A DNA stretch of 64,000 nucleotides. Source: Methanomicrobiales archaeon. GTDB taxonomy: Archaea; Halobacteriota; Methanomicrobia; Methanomicrobiales; Methanospirillaceae. The position numbers and the translations under genes were made by a program. Under the pieces are notes generated by a model. It was given only the letters and a program-made list of their open reading frames with translations. It was not told the DNA's origin and made no database searches. The first letter of the stretch is position 1; each line of letters opens with the position of its first letter. This document shows, in pieces, positions 48,987 to 58,797 of this stretch. The stretch spans positions 1-64,000 of the forward strand of contig JANYKQ010000009.1 of NCBI GenBank assembly GCA_025358115.1, given 5' to 3'.

Positions 48987-50207
48987 ATGCTGATCGGGAT
49001 CGATGACACGGACTCCCCGCAGGGAATGTGCACCACCTACCTTGGGGCAGTGTTGGTCCGCAGGCTGATTCATGAGCACATGCTTGTACGGGAAGCCCGG
49101 CTGGTCCGGCTCAACCCGAATGTGACCTGGAAGACCCGGGGGAATGCCGCGATCATGTTCGATGTGGAAGGCGATCCTGCCCGGGCTTTCGAAATATCCT
49201 GTAGGCTGGTGGAGGAGCTGGCCGACTTTTCCTGCGAGAACACGAACCCCGGCGTTGTGGTTACGGACCGGCACCTGGATCCGGCGTTTTTCAAAAAAGC
49301 GGTCACTGATTTCTGCACAACTGATGAAGCGGTTGCCCTCCTAGATACGGCTGGAGCCCGGTACAGGGGCTGGAAGAACCGGCGCGGGCTGATCGGCGCA
49401 ACGGCTGCGGTGGCAAGTGAGCTTGCGGACAAGACCTCCGAGATCCTGGTGTACCGGGAGCCTTCGGCATTCGGCTCACCCCGCAATGTGAGTCGCGAGA
49501 GCCTGTTTGCTGCCGAGGCTGCAACATTTCCGCATACGTGGGATACCGTGGATTTCGCCAACGGTGTTGTGGTCTGCGTTCCGCATACGCCCGATCCGGT
49601 TCTCTTTGGGATCCGGGGTGAGAGCCCGCGGTGGGTGATGGCAGCCCGGCAGATGATTGAATCTGAAAAAACCGGAATCGAGCAGATCTGGGTGACGAAC
49701 CAGGGGACCGACGCTCACCTGCTGCCCGGAACAACTGGTCATCTTACCGATCTCCTCTCATACCTGGTGCCCGGTTCGGTCACCAGTAAACCTGAGACAA
49801 AGGAGGGGGGACATGTCTCGTTCATGATGAACGACGGGGATTTTAGCGTGCGTTGCATGGCCTATGAACCGACCAAGAATTTCCGCACCATCATCCGGCA
49901 ACTGGTGCCGGGTGATGAGGTTATTGCTGTTGGCAGTTTCAAGAAAGGGAGCATCAACTTAGAAAAAATCCGGATCGTCTCGCTGGCCCGGCCAGCAACC
50001 ATCCGCCCACCGCTCTGCATATCCTGCAACAAGCGGATGACCAGTGATGGCAAAGGGAAAGGATACAAGTGCAAGCGGTGCGATGCCCGGGCTGCGGAAC
50101 CGGAGGTGCAGGAAATTTCCCGTTCGCTTGAGCCCGGGTGGTATGAGGTTCCGCCCACCGCCCGGCGGCACCTGGCAAAACCATTGTGCCGGGGCGAGCC
50201 GGAATAG
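48987..50207 (+). CDS. tiaS: tRNA(Ile2) 2-agmatinylcytidine synthase TiaS
   Basis: 406 residues, as usual. TiaS uses ATP and agmatine to turn C34 of tRNA(Ile2) into agmatidine, so that the AUA codon is read. It starts MLIGIDDTDSPQGMCTTYLG, with RLVRLNPNVTWKTRGNAA and the central domain with GSPRNVSRESLF and GIRGESP. Near the end comes an OB-fold part with the zinc ribbon CISCNKRMTSDGKGKGYKCK then RCDA. ATG 48987 is chosen because IGIDDTDS is the conserved N-terminus; earlier starts are not supported. An essential enzyme in archaea that lack a bacterial-type TilS. Confidence 0.93.
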   Translation: MLIGIDDTDSPQGMCTTYLGAVLVRRLIHEHMLVREARLVRLNPNVTWKTRGNAAIMFDVEGDPARAFEISCRLVEELADFSCENTNPGVVVTDRHLDPAFFKKAVTDFCTTDEAVALLDTAGARYRGWKNRRGLIGATAAVASELADKTSEILVYREPSAFGSPRNVSRESLFAAEAATFPHTWDTVDFANGVVVCVPHTPDPVLFGIRGESPRWVMAARQMIESEKTGIEQIWVTNQGTDAHLLPGTTGHLTDLLSYLVPGSVTSKPETKEGGHVSFMMNDGDFSVRCMAYEPTKNFRTIIRQLVPGDEVIAVGSFKKGSINLEKIRIVSLARPATIRPPLCISCNKRMTSDGKGKGYKCKRCDARAAEPEVQEISRSLEPGWYEVPPTARRHLAKPLCRGEPE

Positions 50208-50478
50208 CAACAATCCTGCAATCTTTAATCCTTTTTACGGCGGATTACCGGAACCTGAAAAATTTCCGGTTCAATAATTCCCTTTTCCCCATGGCGACAG
50301 CATAACGTCCCGTAAAAAAATTCGGAGTTCCTCTCTCATTGAAAAAGAGTACTTTTCATGAAGAGTTACATGCAGTACGCTAATATAGAAAGGAATAGAC
50401 TGTAAAACAGGAGCACCGATTACCAGATGCCTGATGCAACCCGGGTTCTCACCAGAAAAAATCGGGGAGATGTCCCGC

Positions 50479-51552
50479 ATGCTTAATCACGAGCCGTTCG
50501 ATAAGAGCCGTGCAGAAAACCTGCCGGATTACATTGTCGTATGCGACGCGGACGGAAAGATCCTCTACATAAATCCGGCCGTGGTGAGGGCACTGGGGTA
50601 TGATGCAGGAGTGATGACCGGTACATGCCTGCTTTCGTATGTGGCAGATGAATCCCGTGAAAGTATGGCTGCCAAAATGGCAGCACGCGATGAATATGGT
50701 GAAGTTTCCCTCTATGAAATTTCACTTATTGCAAAAGACGGGCTCTGTAGATCGGTGATGGTGAAAAGCAAACCGATCCGGTACGACAACAATCCTGCAA
50801 TCCTTCTTTTTCTCATTGATATCACCCGGAGAAAGACGCTCGAAGACCAGCTCACTGCACGCGCAGCAGAGCTCCTGCAAATCTCAACAGCGTTCCAGCA
50901 GGCAAATAAAAAACTCACGCTCCTCTCCACCATCACCCGGCACGATATCAACAACCAGCTGACGGTGCTGAAAGGATATCTCGGACTGCTGGAAACCGGA
51001 CAGCCCAACCCCACGCTGACGGCGTACTGCCGGAAAGCTCTGTCCGCAGCGGAGCGAATCCAGGCCATGATCCGGTTCACCCGGGAATACGAAGATATCG
51101 GTATTGCCGCCCCGGCATGGCAGGATCTCCATACCCTCGCAGATACCGCCGCAAAAGAAGCCCCGCTCGGCAAGGTCATGGTAAAGAATGATCTCCTCGC
51201 CGGTACCGATGTGCTGGCTGACCCGCTGGTTGTCAAGGTTTTCTATAATCTCATGGATAACGCGGTCCGGTATGGCGGGAAGATCACGACCATCCGGTTT
51301 ACGGTGCAGGAATCCGGAGAGGATCGTGTTATCATCTGCGAGGATGATGGCGACGGTGTGCTCTTTGAGGAGAAGGGGAGGATCTTTGATCGGGGTTTTG
51401 GGAAGAATACCGGGCTTGGCCTGGCTTTATCCCGGGAGATCCTTGCGATTACCGGTATCACCATCACTGAAACCGGTGTACCGGGCACCGGTGCACGGTT
51501 CGAGATGACGGTACCGAAGGGTATGTGGCGTATCGCAGGAATTGATGCATGA
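50479..51552 (+). CDS. PAS-domain sensor histidine kinase
   Basis: 357 residues from ATG 50479 (GGGGAG 9 nt upstream; ATG 50434 is possible). One PAS domain (about 14-125; NLPDYIVVCDADGKILYINP), the H-box with His in TRHDINNQLTVLKGYLGLLE (about 155), and a HATPase domain with N box (DNAVRYGG), G1 (CEDDGDGV) and G2 (GKNTGLGLALSREIL). No membrane segment, so it is a soluble kinase. First gene of the operon that runs to 61789; its stop overlaps the next ATG by 4 nt. It probably phosphorylates the receiver of the adjacent proteins. Confidence 0.88.
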   Translation: MLNHEPFDKSRAENLPDYIVVCDADGKILYINPAVVRALGYDAGVMTGTCLLSYVADESRESMAAKMAARDEYGEVSLYEISLIAKDGLCRSVMVKSKPIRYDNNPAILLFLIDITRRKTLEDQLTARAAELLQISTAFQQANKKLTLLSTITRHDINNQLTVLKGYLGLLETGQPNPTLTAYCRKALSAAERIQAMIRFTREYEDIGIAAPAWQDLHTLADTAAKEAPLGKVMVKNDLLAGTDVLADPLVVKVFYNLMDNAVRYGGKITTIRFTVQESGEDRVIICEDDGDGVLFEEKGRIFDRGFGKNTGLGLALSREILAITGITITETGVPGTGARFEMTVPKGMWRIAGIDA

Positions 51553-54500
51553 TGACAGATACCTGCCGGGTCCTCTATGTCGATGACGAACCCGCACTTC
51601 TTGAGATCGGGAAAATATTCCTTGAAAGATCCGGAAATTTTTCTGTTACAACGATTGAATCGGCACATGCCGCACTGGCGCTCCTCAGGACCGATACATT
51701 CGATGCCATCATTGCCGATTACCAGATGCCGGAGATTGACGGGCTGGAATTCTTAAAACAGGTCCGTCTCCATCACGGCCTGATCCCGTTTATTCTCTTT
51801 ACCGGAAGGGGGCGCGAGGAGGTGGTCATCCTCGCACTCAACCATGGTGCGGATTTCTACCTGCAGAAAGGCGGGGATCCCCTGGCGCAGTTTACCGAAC
51901 TCTCGCACATGGTACGGGTTGCCATAGGGAAGCGTGCTGCGGATACTGCGTTTAAGGAGAGTGATGAAAAGTTTCGTGTCCTGTCCGACACCACTCCCGT
52001 AGCCATTACCGTATACCAGGGCACAAGGGATGTGTATGTCAATGACTATGCCGCCCTTATGACGGGATACAGCAAGGAAGAGTTGTATGCCATGAATTTC
52101 TGGGATATGATCCATCCGGATTCCCGGGAACTGATAAAAGAACGGGGTCTTGCCCGGATGCAGGGAGATAATACTCCGACAATGTATGAGGTAAAATATG
52201 TGACCAAATCCCGGGAAGTCCGGTGGGCTTACCTCTCTACGGGAAGTATAACCTACGAAGGAAAACCCGCGGGTGTGGCAACGCTTGTTGACATTACCGA
52301 GCGTAAAAAGGCCGAGAGTGAGCTGCTCTCTTCCTACGAGCACATGGCAGCAGCAGAAGAAGAATTGCGGGAACAGTACGACACGTTAAAAGAGAACCAG
52401 CAGCAGCTGCAAAAAAGTGAACAGGATTATCGTACTATCCTGGAAAATATCCAGGATGTCTATTACCGCACGGGTACCGAGGGCAACCTGATTCTCTCAA
52501 GCCCGTCTCTTGCAACCCTGCTGGGTTATTCTTCGGTATCGGAGCTGTACGGGAAAAATATCTCTGAGACCCTGTATTACAATCCCGACGATCGGCAAAA
52601 AATCCTGGCTGATATCAGGAAGAACGGATCTGTTGCTGATTATGAGGTTATGTTTAAAAAGCGGGATGGAACCCCGGTCATCATCTCTACCAGCAGCCAT
52701 GAGTATTTTGATGCTGAAGGAAATTACCTGGGTATTGAAGGAATTTTCCGCGATATCACCGGGAGAAAAAGGGCCGAGGAATCCTTAAAACAATCGGAAA
52801 ACCTGTACCGGACAATCTTTGAGATGACCGGGGCGGCCACCATCATTATTGAAGATGACACAACGATCTCCCTGGCGAACTCAGGATTTGCCCGGCTCTC
52901 CGGCTTTTCCATTGAGGAACTGGAAGACCGGAAGAGCTGGACTGAATTTATTGTCAAAGAAGATCTCGAACGGATGAAGAAGTATCACGTTGACCGCCGT
53001 GATGACCCGCCACTTGCCCCCAGGGTCTATGAGTTCAGGTTAATCACCCGTTCCGGTGAAATACGGCACTGCATCAATAATGTCGCGTTGATCCCCGGGA
53101 CAACCCGGAGCGTTGCGTCCGTTCTGGATATTACCTCCCGGGTGCAGGCAGAGGAACTCTACCAGACCGTCTTTGAAAATACGGGGACTGCGATGGCTAT
53201 TCTGGACGAGGATACCACCATCGTTCAGGTGAATGCGGAGATGGAAAAGATCTGGGGGTATTCCCGCGAAGAGATTGAGGGGAGGATGAAATGGCCGCAG
53301 ATGATAGTTCAAGAGGATCTGCCAAAAATGCTGGAATTTCATCACCGCCGGAGGATAGATCCGGATTCTGCACCAAAGAGTTATGAATTCCGTTTTATCC
53401 ATAAAAACGGGGAGATCCGGGACGCCTCGCTCACCGCTGCAATGATTCCGGGCACGGGAAAGAGCGTGATCTCCCTTCGCGATATTTCGAAATTTAAGGA
53501 GACGGTAAAGGCGCTGCGGGACAGTGAGGCGATTTACCAGCAACTGGAATCCCAGCTTCCGGATTTTGTCATCATCCACGAAGGTGAGACGATCGTCTTT
53601 GTCAATGCGGAAGGTGCCCGACTTATGGGAAAAACCCCGGAGCAGATTATCGGAACATCGGTCCTGTCGTATGCTGCCCCGGAGTACCACGGGCTTATCA
53701 AAAAGAACACCTGGCTCCGGTACCAGGGAATCGCGGTTGAACCTTATGAGATAGAGATCATCGCACCTTCCGGAGAGCATCGCTGGGTCGTGGTCAGGTC
53801 AACCCGGCTCCCCAACCGGGAAACCCCGTCAACTTTGACGGTCCTTACCGATATTACCGAACGCAGGCGTGCAGAAGTGGCGCTGCGCGAGAGCGAGGCC
53901 AGGTATCGCACCATCATCGAGAATATGCAGGATCTGGTCTACCAGACGGACCTGCAGGGGAATCTCACGATGGTAAGTCCGGCCGGAATCCGGCTGGCAG
54001 GCTATGCATCTCCCGAAGCGGTTATAGGCAGGAATGTTGCCCGGGATCTCTACGCTGACCCGAAACAGCACGAGGAATTCCTCGCAATGCTTGCCCGCGA
54101 TGGGAAGGTCAATGATTTTCCGGTTAACCTTAAGGCCGGCGATGGAACCATTCGTTACGCCACGGCGAGCAGTCATTTCTATTTCGATGCCAACGGGAAG
54201 AGGCTTGGTATCGAAGGTGTCCTGCATGATATCACCGAACGCATAAAAATTGAAGAAGCACTCCGGCAGGCGAACCAGAAACTTCACCTTCTGTCCGGCA
54301 TCACACGCCATGATATCAACAACCAGTTGACAGCGCTTTCGGGATACCTTGCACTCCTGGAAGTGAAGATACCCGATCCTGCCCTCAAGGTATATCTCTT
54401 AAAGACCAGAACGGCTGCAGATCAGATCTCTTCGATGATACAGTTTACAAAAGAGTACGAGGAGATTGGCGTCACTACTCCCGTATGGCAGGATATACGG

Positions 54501-54920
54501 ACACTTGTAACTCTTGCGGGAAAGGAAGTACCCCCCGGGCTGGCCCGGCTGGACAACGATCTTCCCGCCGGTATGGAAGTGTTTGCCGACCCGCTGATTG
54601 GCAAGGTCTTTTTCAACCTGATGGACAATTCTCTCCGCTACGGGGGGAAAAATACAACTTTACGGTTCTTTGCCAAAGACCGCGGTGGTGATAAGATTGT
54701 CGTGTGCGAGGACGATGGTGCCGGCGTGGCCCCCCCTGATAAAGAGAAGATCTTTGAGAGGGGTTTTGGGAGGAACACCGGGCTTGGCCTGGCCCTGTCG
54801 CGCGAGATCCTTGCTATTACCGGCATCACGATCGCAGAGACGGGAGAGCCGGGTACTGGTGCACGGTTTGAGATGACAATTCCTGGCGGCATGTGGCGTA
54901 TGGGGAGTGAAAAAGAATAA
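51549..54920 (+). CDS. Hybrid receiver-multi-PAS histidine kinase
   Basis: 1123 residues. Receiver (about 5-120; VLYVDDEPALLEIGKIFL, phosphoacceptor D57 in IIADYQMPE, then ILFTGRGREE and LQKGG), followed by about six PAS domains (from about 135 to 905). H-box His in the SGITRHDINNQLTALSGY segment (about 917) and HATPase (DNSLRYGG, CEDDGAGV, GRNTGLGLALSREIL) follow. The receiver at the N-terminus and the kinase at the C-terminus form a whole relay in one soluble chain. Its kinase core is very close to that of the 357-residue kinase, so gene duplication built this operon. Stop/start of the neighbours overlap (ATGATGA, TAATG). Confidence 0.88.
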   Translation: MMTDTCRVLYVDDEPALLEIGKIFLERSGNFSVTTIESAHAALALLRTDTFDAIIADYQMPEIDGLEFLKQVRLHHGLIPFILFTGRGREEVVILALNHGADFYLQKGGDPLAQFTELSHMVRVAIGKRAADTAFKESDEKFRVLSDTTPVAITVYQGTRDVYVNDYAALMTGYSKEELYAMNFWDMIHPDSRELIKERGLARMQGDNTPTMYEVKYVTKSREVRWAYLSTGSITYEGKPAGVATLVDITERKKAESELLSSYEHMAAAEEELREQYDTLKENQQQLQKSEQDYRTILENIQDVYYRTGTEGNLILSSPSLATLLGYSSVSELYGKNISETLYYNPDDRQKILADIRKNGSVADYEVMFKKRDGTPVIISTSSHEYFDAEGNYLGIEGIFRDITGRKRAEESLKQSENLYRTIFEMTGAATIIIEDDTTISLANSGFARLSGFSIEELEDRKSWTEFIVKEDLERMKKYHVDRRDDPPLAPRVYEFRLITRSGEIRHCINNVALIPGTTRSVASVLDITSRVQAEELYQTVFENTGTAMAILDEDTTIVQVNAEMEKIWGYSREEIEGRMKWPQMIVQEDLPKMLEFHHRRRIDPDSAPKSYEFRFIHKNGEIRDASLTAAMIPGTGKSVISLRDISKFKETVKALRDSEAIYQQLESQLPDFVIIHEGETIVFVNAEGARLMGKTPEQIIGTSVLSYAAPEYHGLIKKNTWLRYQGIAVEPYEIEIIAPSGEHRWVVVRSTRLPNRETPSTLTVLTDITERRRAEVALRESEARYRTIIENMQDLVYQTDLQGNLTMVSPAGIRLAGYASPEAVIGRNVARDLYADPKQHEEFLAMLARDGKVNDFPVNLKAGDGTIRYATASSHFYFDANGKRLGIEGVLHDITERIKIEEALRQANQKLHLLSGITRHDINNQLTALSGYLALLEVKIPDPALKVYLLKTRTAADQISSMIQFTKEYEEIGVTTPVWQDIRTLVTLAGKEVPPGLARLDNDLPAGMEVFADPLIGKVFFNLMDNSLRYGGKNTTLRFFAKDRGGDKIVVCEDDGAGVAPPDKEKIFERGFGRNTGLGLALSREILAITGITIAETGEPGTGARFEMTIPGGMWRMGSEKE

Positions 54921-56224
54921 TGGTGCCTTCAATCCGGCTCCTCTACGTTGATGACGAACCTTCGTTACTGGAGATCGGAAAACTTTTTCTTGAGGATAAT
55001 GGTGAGTTTGCAGTCGACACAGTCACCTCTGCCAGAGAGGCCCTGTCACGGCTGAAAACAGAGCGGTATGATGCCATCATTGCCGATTACCAGATGCCGG
55101 AGATGGACGGGATCCAGTTCCTGGTTGAAGTGAGAACACACTTTGGACCCGTTCCGTTCATCCTTTTCACCGGCAGGGGACGGGAAGAGATTGTCATCCA
55201 GGCACTCAACAGCGGGGCAGATTTCTATATCCAGAAAGGTGGTGAGCCGGTATCGCAGTTCGCCGAGCTTTCGCATAAGGTTATTTCAGCGGTGACCGGC
55301 AGGAGTGCAGAAACGGCGCTCAGGAAGAGCGAGGAGAAGTTCCGGTATCTTGTTGAGAACGCCCTTGAAGCTATCATGATCCTTGACTTCCAGGGAACGG
55401 TCCTGTTTGCCAACAATGCAGTAAGAAAACTCATTGAAGCCGGGGACTTCGCCGGTCTTATCGGCAGGAATGTGATGGATTTCATTGCCCCGGAGTCGCG
55501 GGAGGATGTCATTAAGGACTTTATCCTGGTATCACAGGGTCACGATGCATTTCTTGCCTATTACCACGTGATTTTGGCAAACGGGAAAAAAATCTGCACT
55601 GAGTGTATTGGCAAACTGGTAACCTATGAAGGCAAACCCGCAGATCTCATCTCCATACGGGACATCACCGAAAGCAAACAGCATGAGGAGGTTGTGCGGC
55701 AAAAAAACCTGATGCTGACAACCCTCAACGATCTGCAGAGAGAATTTGCCGAGCTGCCTGCCGGGAAGCGTGTCGAGGACCTGGTTGTAACAAAGCTCAG
55801 GCAGTTGTCCGGGGCAGAAGTGACCCTGTTCTCGGTCTATGATTCATCCGGCCGGACACTGCAGGTGACCAGCCTGGACATTGAACCGGGCATGCTGGAA
55901 AAGGCAGTACGGTTGCTGGGGAAACGACCGGAAGCCATGAAAGTACCGGTGAGCGAGAAGATATACCAAGAGATTATCAGCTCGGTGATCGGCAGGAGAG
56001 ATACCCTGACCGAGATCAGTTTTGGCCAGATCCCCCCCCTTGTCAGCACAAGTATCCAGAAGCTGTTAGGCATCGATCATTTTGTGGGGATTTCCTATGT
56101 TATCGAGGGGGAGTTATATGGCACATCAATCCTTGCCATGAAACCCGGCCAGCCTGATCCATCCCTGGAACTGCTGGAATCGTTTGCGCACATTGTCGCG
56201 GTATCCCTGCGCAGGAGAAAATAA
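54920..56224 (+). CDS. Receiver-PAS-GAF protein without kinase domain
   Basis: 434 residues. Receiver (about 5-120; LLYVDDEPSLLEIGKLFL, phosphoacceptor D56 in IIADYQMPE, LFTGRGREE, IQKGG), one PAS domain (about 130-255) and a GAF-like domain (about 268-430) ending in SLRRRK. No H-box or HATPase is present; the chain stops five nt before a kinase that starts in mid-PAS, so the two look like one hybrid kinase split in two. It is also a workable stand-alone regulator. ATG overlaps the previous stop (TAATG). Confidence 0.85.
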   Translation: MVPSIRLLYVDDEPSLLEIGKLFLEDNGEFAVDTVTSAREALSRLKTERYDAIIADYQMPEMDGIQFLVEVRTHFGPVPFILFTGRGREEIVIQALNSGADFYIQKGGEPVSQFAELSHKVISAVTGRSAETALRKSEEKFRYLVENALEAIMILDFQGTVLFANNAVRKLIEAGDFAGLIGRNVMDFIAPESREDVIKDFILVSQGHDAFLAYYHVILANGKKICTECIGKLVTYEGKPADLISIRDITESKQHEEVVRQKNLMLTTLNDLQREFAELPAGKRVEDLVVTKLRQLSGAEVTLFSVYDSSGRTLQVTSLDIEPGMLEKAVRLLGKRPEAMKVPVSEKIYQEIISSVIGRRDTLTEISFGQIPPLVSTSIQKLLGIDHFVGISYVIEGELYGTSILAMKPGQPDPSLELLESFAHIVAVSLRRRK

Positions 56225-56229
56225 CGGGG

Positions 56230-58797
56230 ATGCCCCGGCATGAGGTCTTAGGAGTCTATGCATGGGATCTTGCAACCCGGATGATACCCGACAAAAACCG
56301 TCGCGAGGGGATCCGTTCCCGGATGGAGGAAAGTATAAAATTAACCATCAAATCCGGAACCATTACCCACCCGGATCCGGTTTACTATGAGTTCCACCGT
56401 CATGATGGGACAACTGCTATTGCCAAACAGATCGAGTTTATCGTAAAAACCTCGCACGGCCATATGATAGGGACCCTCAACCAGGATGTTACCCCGGAAA
56501 AGTGTGCAGATGAGAAAATTAAGGAGAGCGGGGAACTCTTGCGTGATATCATTGAAAAAAATCCCCTGTCGATCCAGATCGTGGACGGGGATGGTTTCAC
56601 GCTCCAGGTAAACCCGGCACACACCAAACTTTTTGGTGCGGTTCCCCCGCCGGATTTTTCGATTTTTACGGATCTCGTAAATAAACATCCAGAATTTGAG
56701 GAATGCATCTTGCGGGTTAAAAGCGGAGAATCTGTTCAACTGCCCGATGTCCAATACAATGTGCATGATATCTATCCGGAGTGTCCGGATGTTCCGGTCT
56801 GGGTACGTGCCATGATTTTTCCGTTAAAAGACAAGCACGGCAGACCGGAACGGTTTGTTTTCATGCATGAAAATATCACGGAACGCAAAGAGGCCGAAGA
56901 GCGGTTGTCGGAGATCAACCGGGCTTTTCTGACATTCGGTCCCGATCCGCTGGTCAATATCGGAATTCTTACCGGGCTGGCCGGCCGGCTGCTCAGGGGA
57001 ACCTGTGCACTCTATTACCGGCTTGAAGGGGGAATTCTCCGTTCCCTGGGGATGTGGAATACCCCTTCGGATTTTACCCCCTGCGACAGGCCGGAAGGAC
57101 ATATATGTACGAATATAATCCGGACCGGGGGGAGTTCTCCTACCATAATTTCCAATCTCCTGGAATCCACCTATGCTGATACGGACCCGAATGTCAGGCG
57201 CTATCAGTTCAGGACCTGTGTGGGTATCCCGGTAAAAATAGGCGAGAGTTTCCTTGGGGCACTCTGCATAGTGTACCAGGATGCATATTCCCCCTCCCCG
57301 CAGGATCTGGAGATTCTCGAGTTCATTGCAAAGGCGATCGCAACAGAGGATGAACGGAGAACCGCCGGGCTGGCGCTGCGGGAGAGCGAGGCAAAACACC
57401 GCATTCTTATTGAAGAATCATCAGACCCCCTTTTTACATTCACTCCTGAAGGCAGGTACACCTACGCCAACCCGGCCCTTGCAGACGTGTTCGGAAAGCC
57501 CGTCGGGGAGATCATCGGCAAAAGCATCTGGGATTTCTTTCCTCAGGAGATGGCGGACAAGCGTTTTGCAGCGCTGAGCCAGGTATTTCACACCGGCGAA
57601 AAGAATGTTGTCGAGGGCCCCGTCCCCACCGCAGATGGAGACCGGTATTACCTGACTACCATCACTCCGGTTAAAGACACGGCGGGAAAAGTGATCTCTG
57701 CAATCTGCACATCCATAGATATCACCGAACGCAAAGTGGCGGAGGAGGCGCTTTTTGAGTCTGAAAATAAATTTGCCTCCGTCTTCTATGGCAGCCCGGT
57801 TGCACTCACTCTCGTTTCGGTGACAGATGGATTATTTGTTGATGTCAATGACACCTTTGTGAGAGTTACCGGGTATTCCCGGGATGAGGTGATTGGGGTA
57901 ACCTCAGAAGCCCTGGGGATTTTTGACAACAATGATGAGCGTGAGCAACTGGTCTCAACCCTCCGGGGCCAAAAGACCGTTCATGACATGGAGATCAGAT
58001 GCCGCATGAAAACCGGGGAGATCCGGCCATGCCTGTTTTCATCCGGTCTCATCCTGATCGGGGGCAAGCCCCATATTTTATCCACCATCAGAGATATCAC
58101 TGACAGCAAGCGTGCAGAAGAGATGATCAGATCCTCCCTTGCTGAAAAAGAAGTTCTCCTCCGGGAGATCCACCACCGGGTGAAGAACAACCTGACCGGG
58201 ATTATTTCGTTAATCGATCTCCAGAGGGGCACGCTCACCGATCCGGCCGCCATCTCCCAGATAACAGACCTTGAAGCCCGGATCCGGAGCATGGCGCTGG
58301 TCCATGAATCCCTGTACCGGACAGAGAATCTTGCACGGGTCAATGTTGCCGGTTACACGGAAAACCTGACCCGGTACCTGTTCCCGGTATATGAAACAAC
58401 AACCGTGATACGGACCAGCATTGAGATGGGAGATATCACCTTACCCATCGAGACTGCCATCCCCTGCGGGCTGGTCATGAGCGAGATCGTTACCAACTCG
58501 TTGAAATATGCCTTCCCTCCGACGTTCTCCTGCAGTGAGATCCGCGGGGAGCCCTGCACCATTGCGCTCACCTTGCAGCATGAGGGAAGCGACTATATCC
58601 TCAGGATCGCAGATAATGGCATTGGGATACCAGAAGGAACCGATGTTTCCATGTCGCACTCGCTGGGCTTGTACCTTATCCGGTTCATTGTTGAGCACCA
58701 GCTTCGCGGGAGCCTTGAGATCAGTACCCTGGGAGGAACAGCGTATTCCATCCGGTTTCCGGAGCCGGCAATAAGGGAGCGAATTACCCATGAATAA
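56230..58797 (+). CDS. PAS/GAF HisKA_2-type histidine kinase
   Basis: 855 residues. It opens with a partial PAS domain (about 1-90; the first half is missing). Then come a complete PAS (about 95-215), a GAF domain (about 228-380; TPCDRPEGHICTNIIRTGG), two PAS domains (about 385-630) and a kinase core of the HisKA_2/HWE-like class. The core has His in LLREIHHRVKNNLTGIISLI (about 647) and a HATPase domain with MSEIVTNSLKYAFPP, ADNGIGIP and SLGLYLI. This differs from the RHDINNQL kinases around it, so it may address another receiver. Start codon context is weak (GGG just before ATG). Overlaps the next gene by 8 nt. Confidence 0.82.
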   Translation: MPRHEVLGVYAWDLATRMIPDKNRREGIRSRMEESIKLTIKSGTITHPDPVYYEFHRHDGTTAIAKQIEFIVKTSHGHMIGTLNQDVTPEKCADEKIKESGELLRDIIEKNPLSIQIVDGDGFTLQVNPAHTKLFGAVPPPDFSIFTDLVNKHPEFEECILRVKSGESVQLPDVQYNVHDIYPECPDVPVWVRAMIFPLKDKHGRPERFVFMHENITERKEAEERLSEINRAFLTFGPDPLVNIGILTGLAGRLLRGTCALYYRLEGGILRSLGMWNTPSDFTPCDRPEGHICTNIIRTGGSSPTIISNLLESTYADTDPNVRRYQFRTCVGIPVKIGESFLGALCIVYQDAYSPSPQDLEILEFIAKAIATEDERRTAGLALRESEAKHRILIEESSDPLFTFTPEGRYTYANPALADVFGKPVGEIIGKSIWDFFPQEMADKRFAALSQVFHTGEKNVVEGPVPTADGDRYYLTTITPVKDTAGKVISAICTSIDITERKVAEEALFESENKFASVFYGSPVALTLVSVTDGLFVDVNDTFVRVTGYSRDEVIGVTSEALGIFDNNDEREQLVSTLRGQKTVHDMEIRCRMKTGEIRPCLFSSGLILIGGKPHILSTIRDITDSKRAEEMIRSSLAEKEVLLREIHHRVKNNLTGIISLIDLQRGTLTDPAAISQITDLEARIRSMALVHESLYRTENLARVNVAGYTENLTRYLFPVYETTTVIRTSIEMGDITLPIETAIPCGLVMSEIVTNSLKYAFPPTFSCSEIRGEPCTIALTLQHEGSDYILRIADNGIGIPEGTDVSMSHSLGLYLIRFIVEHQLRGSLEISTLGGTAYSIRFPEPAIRERITHE

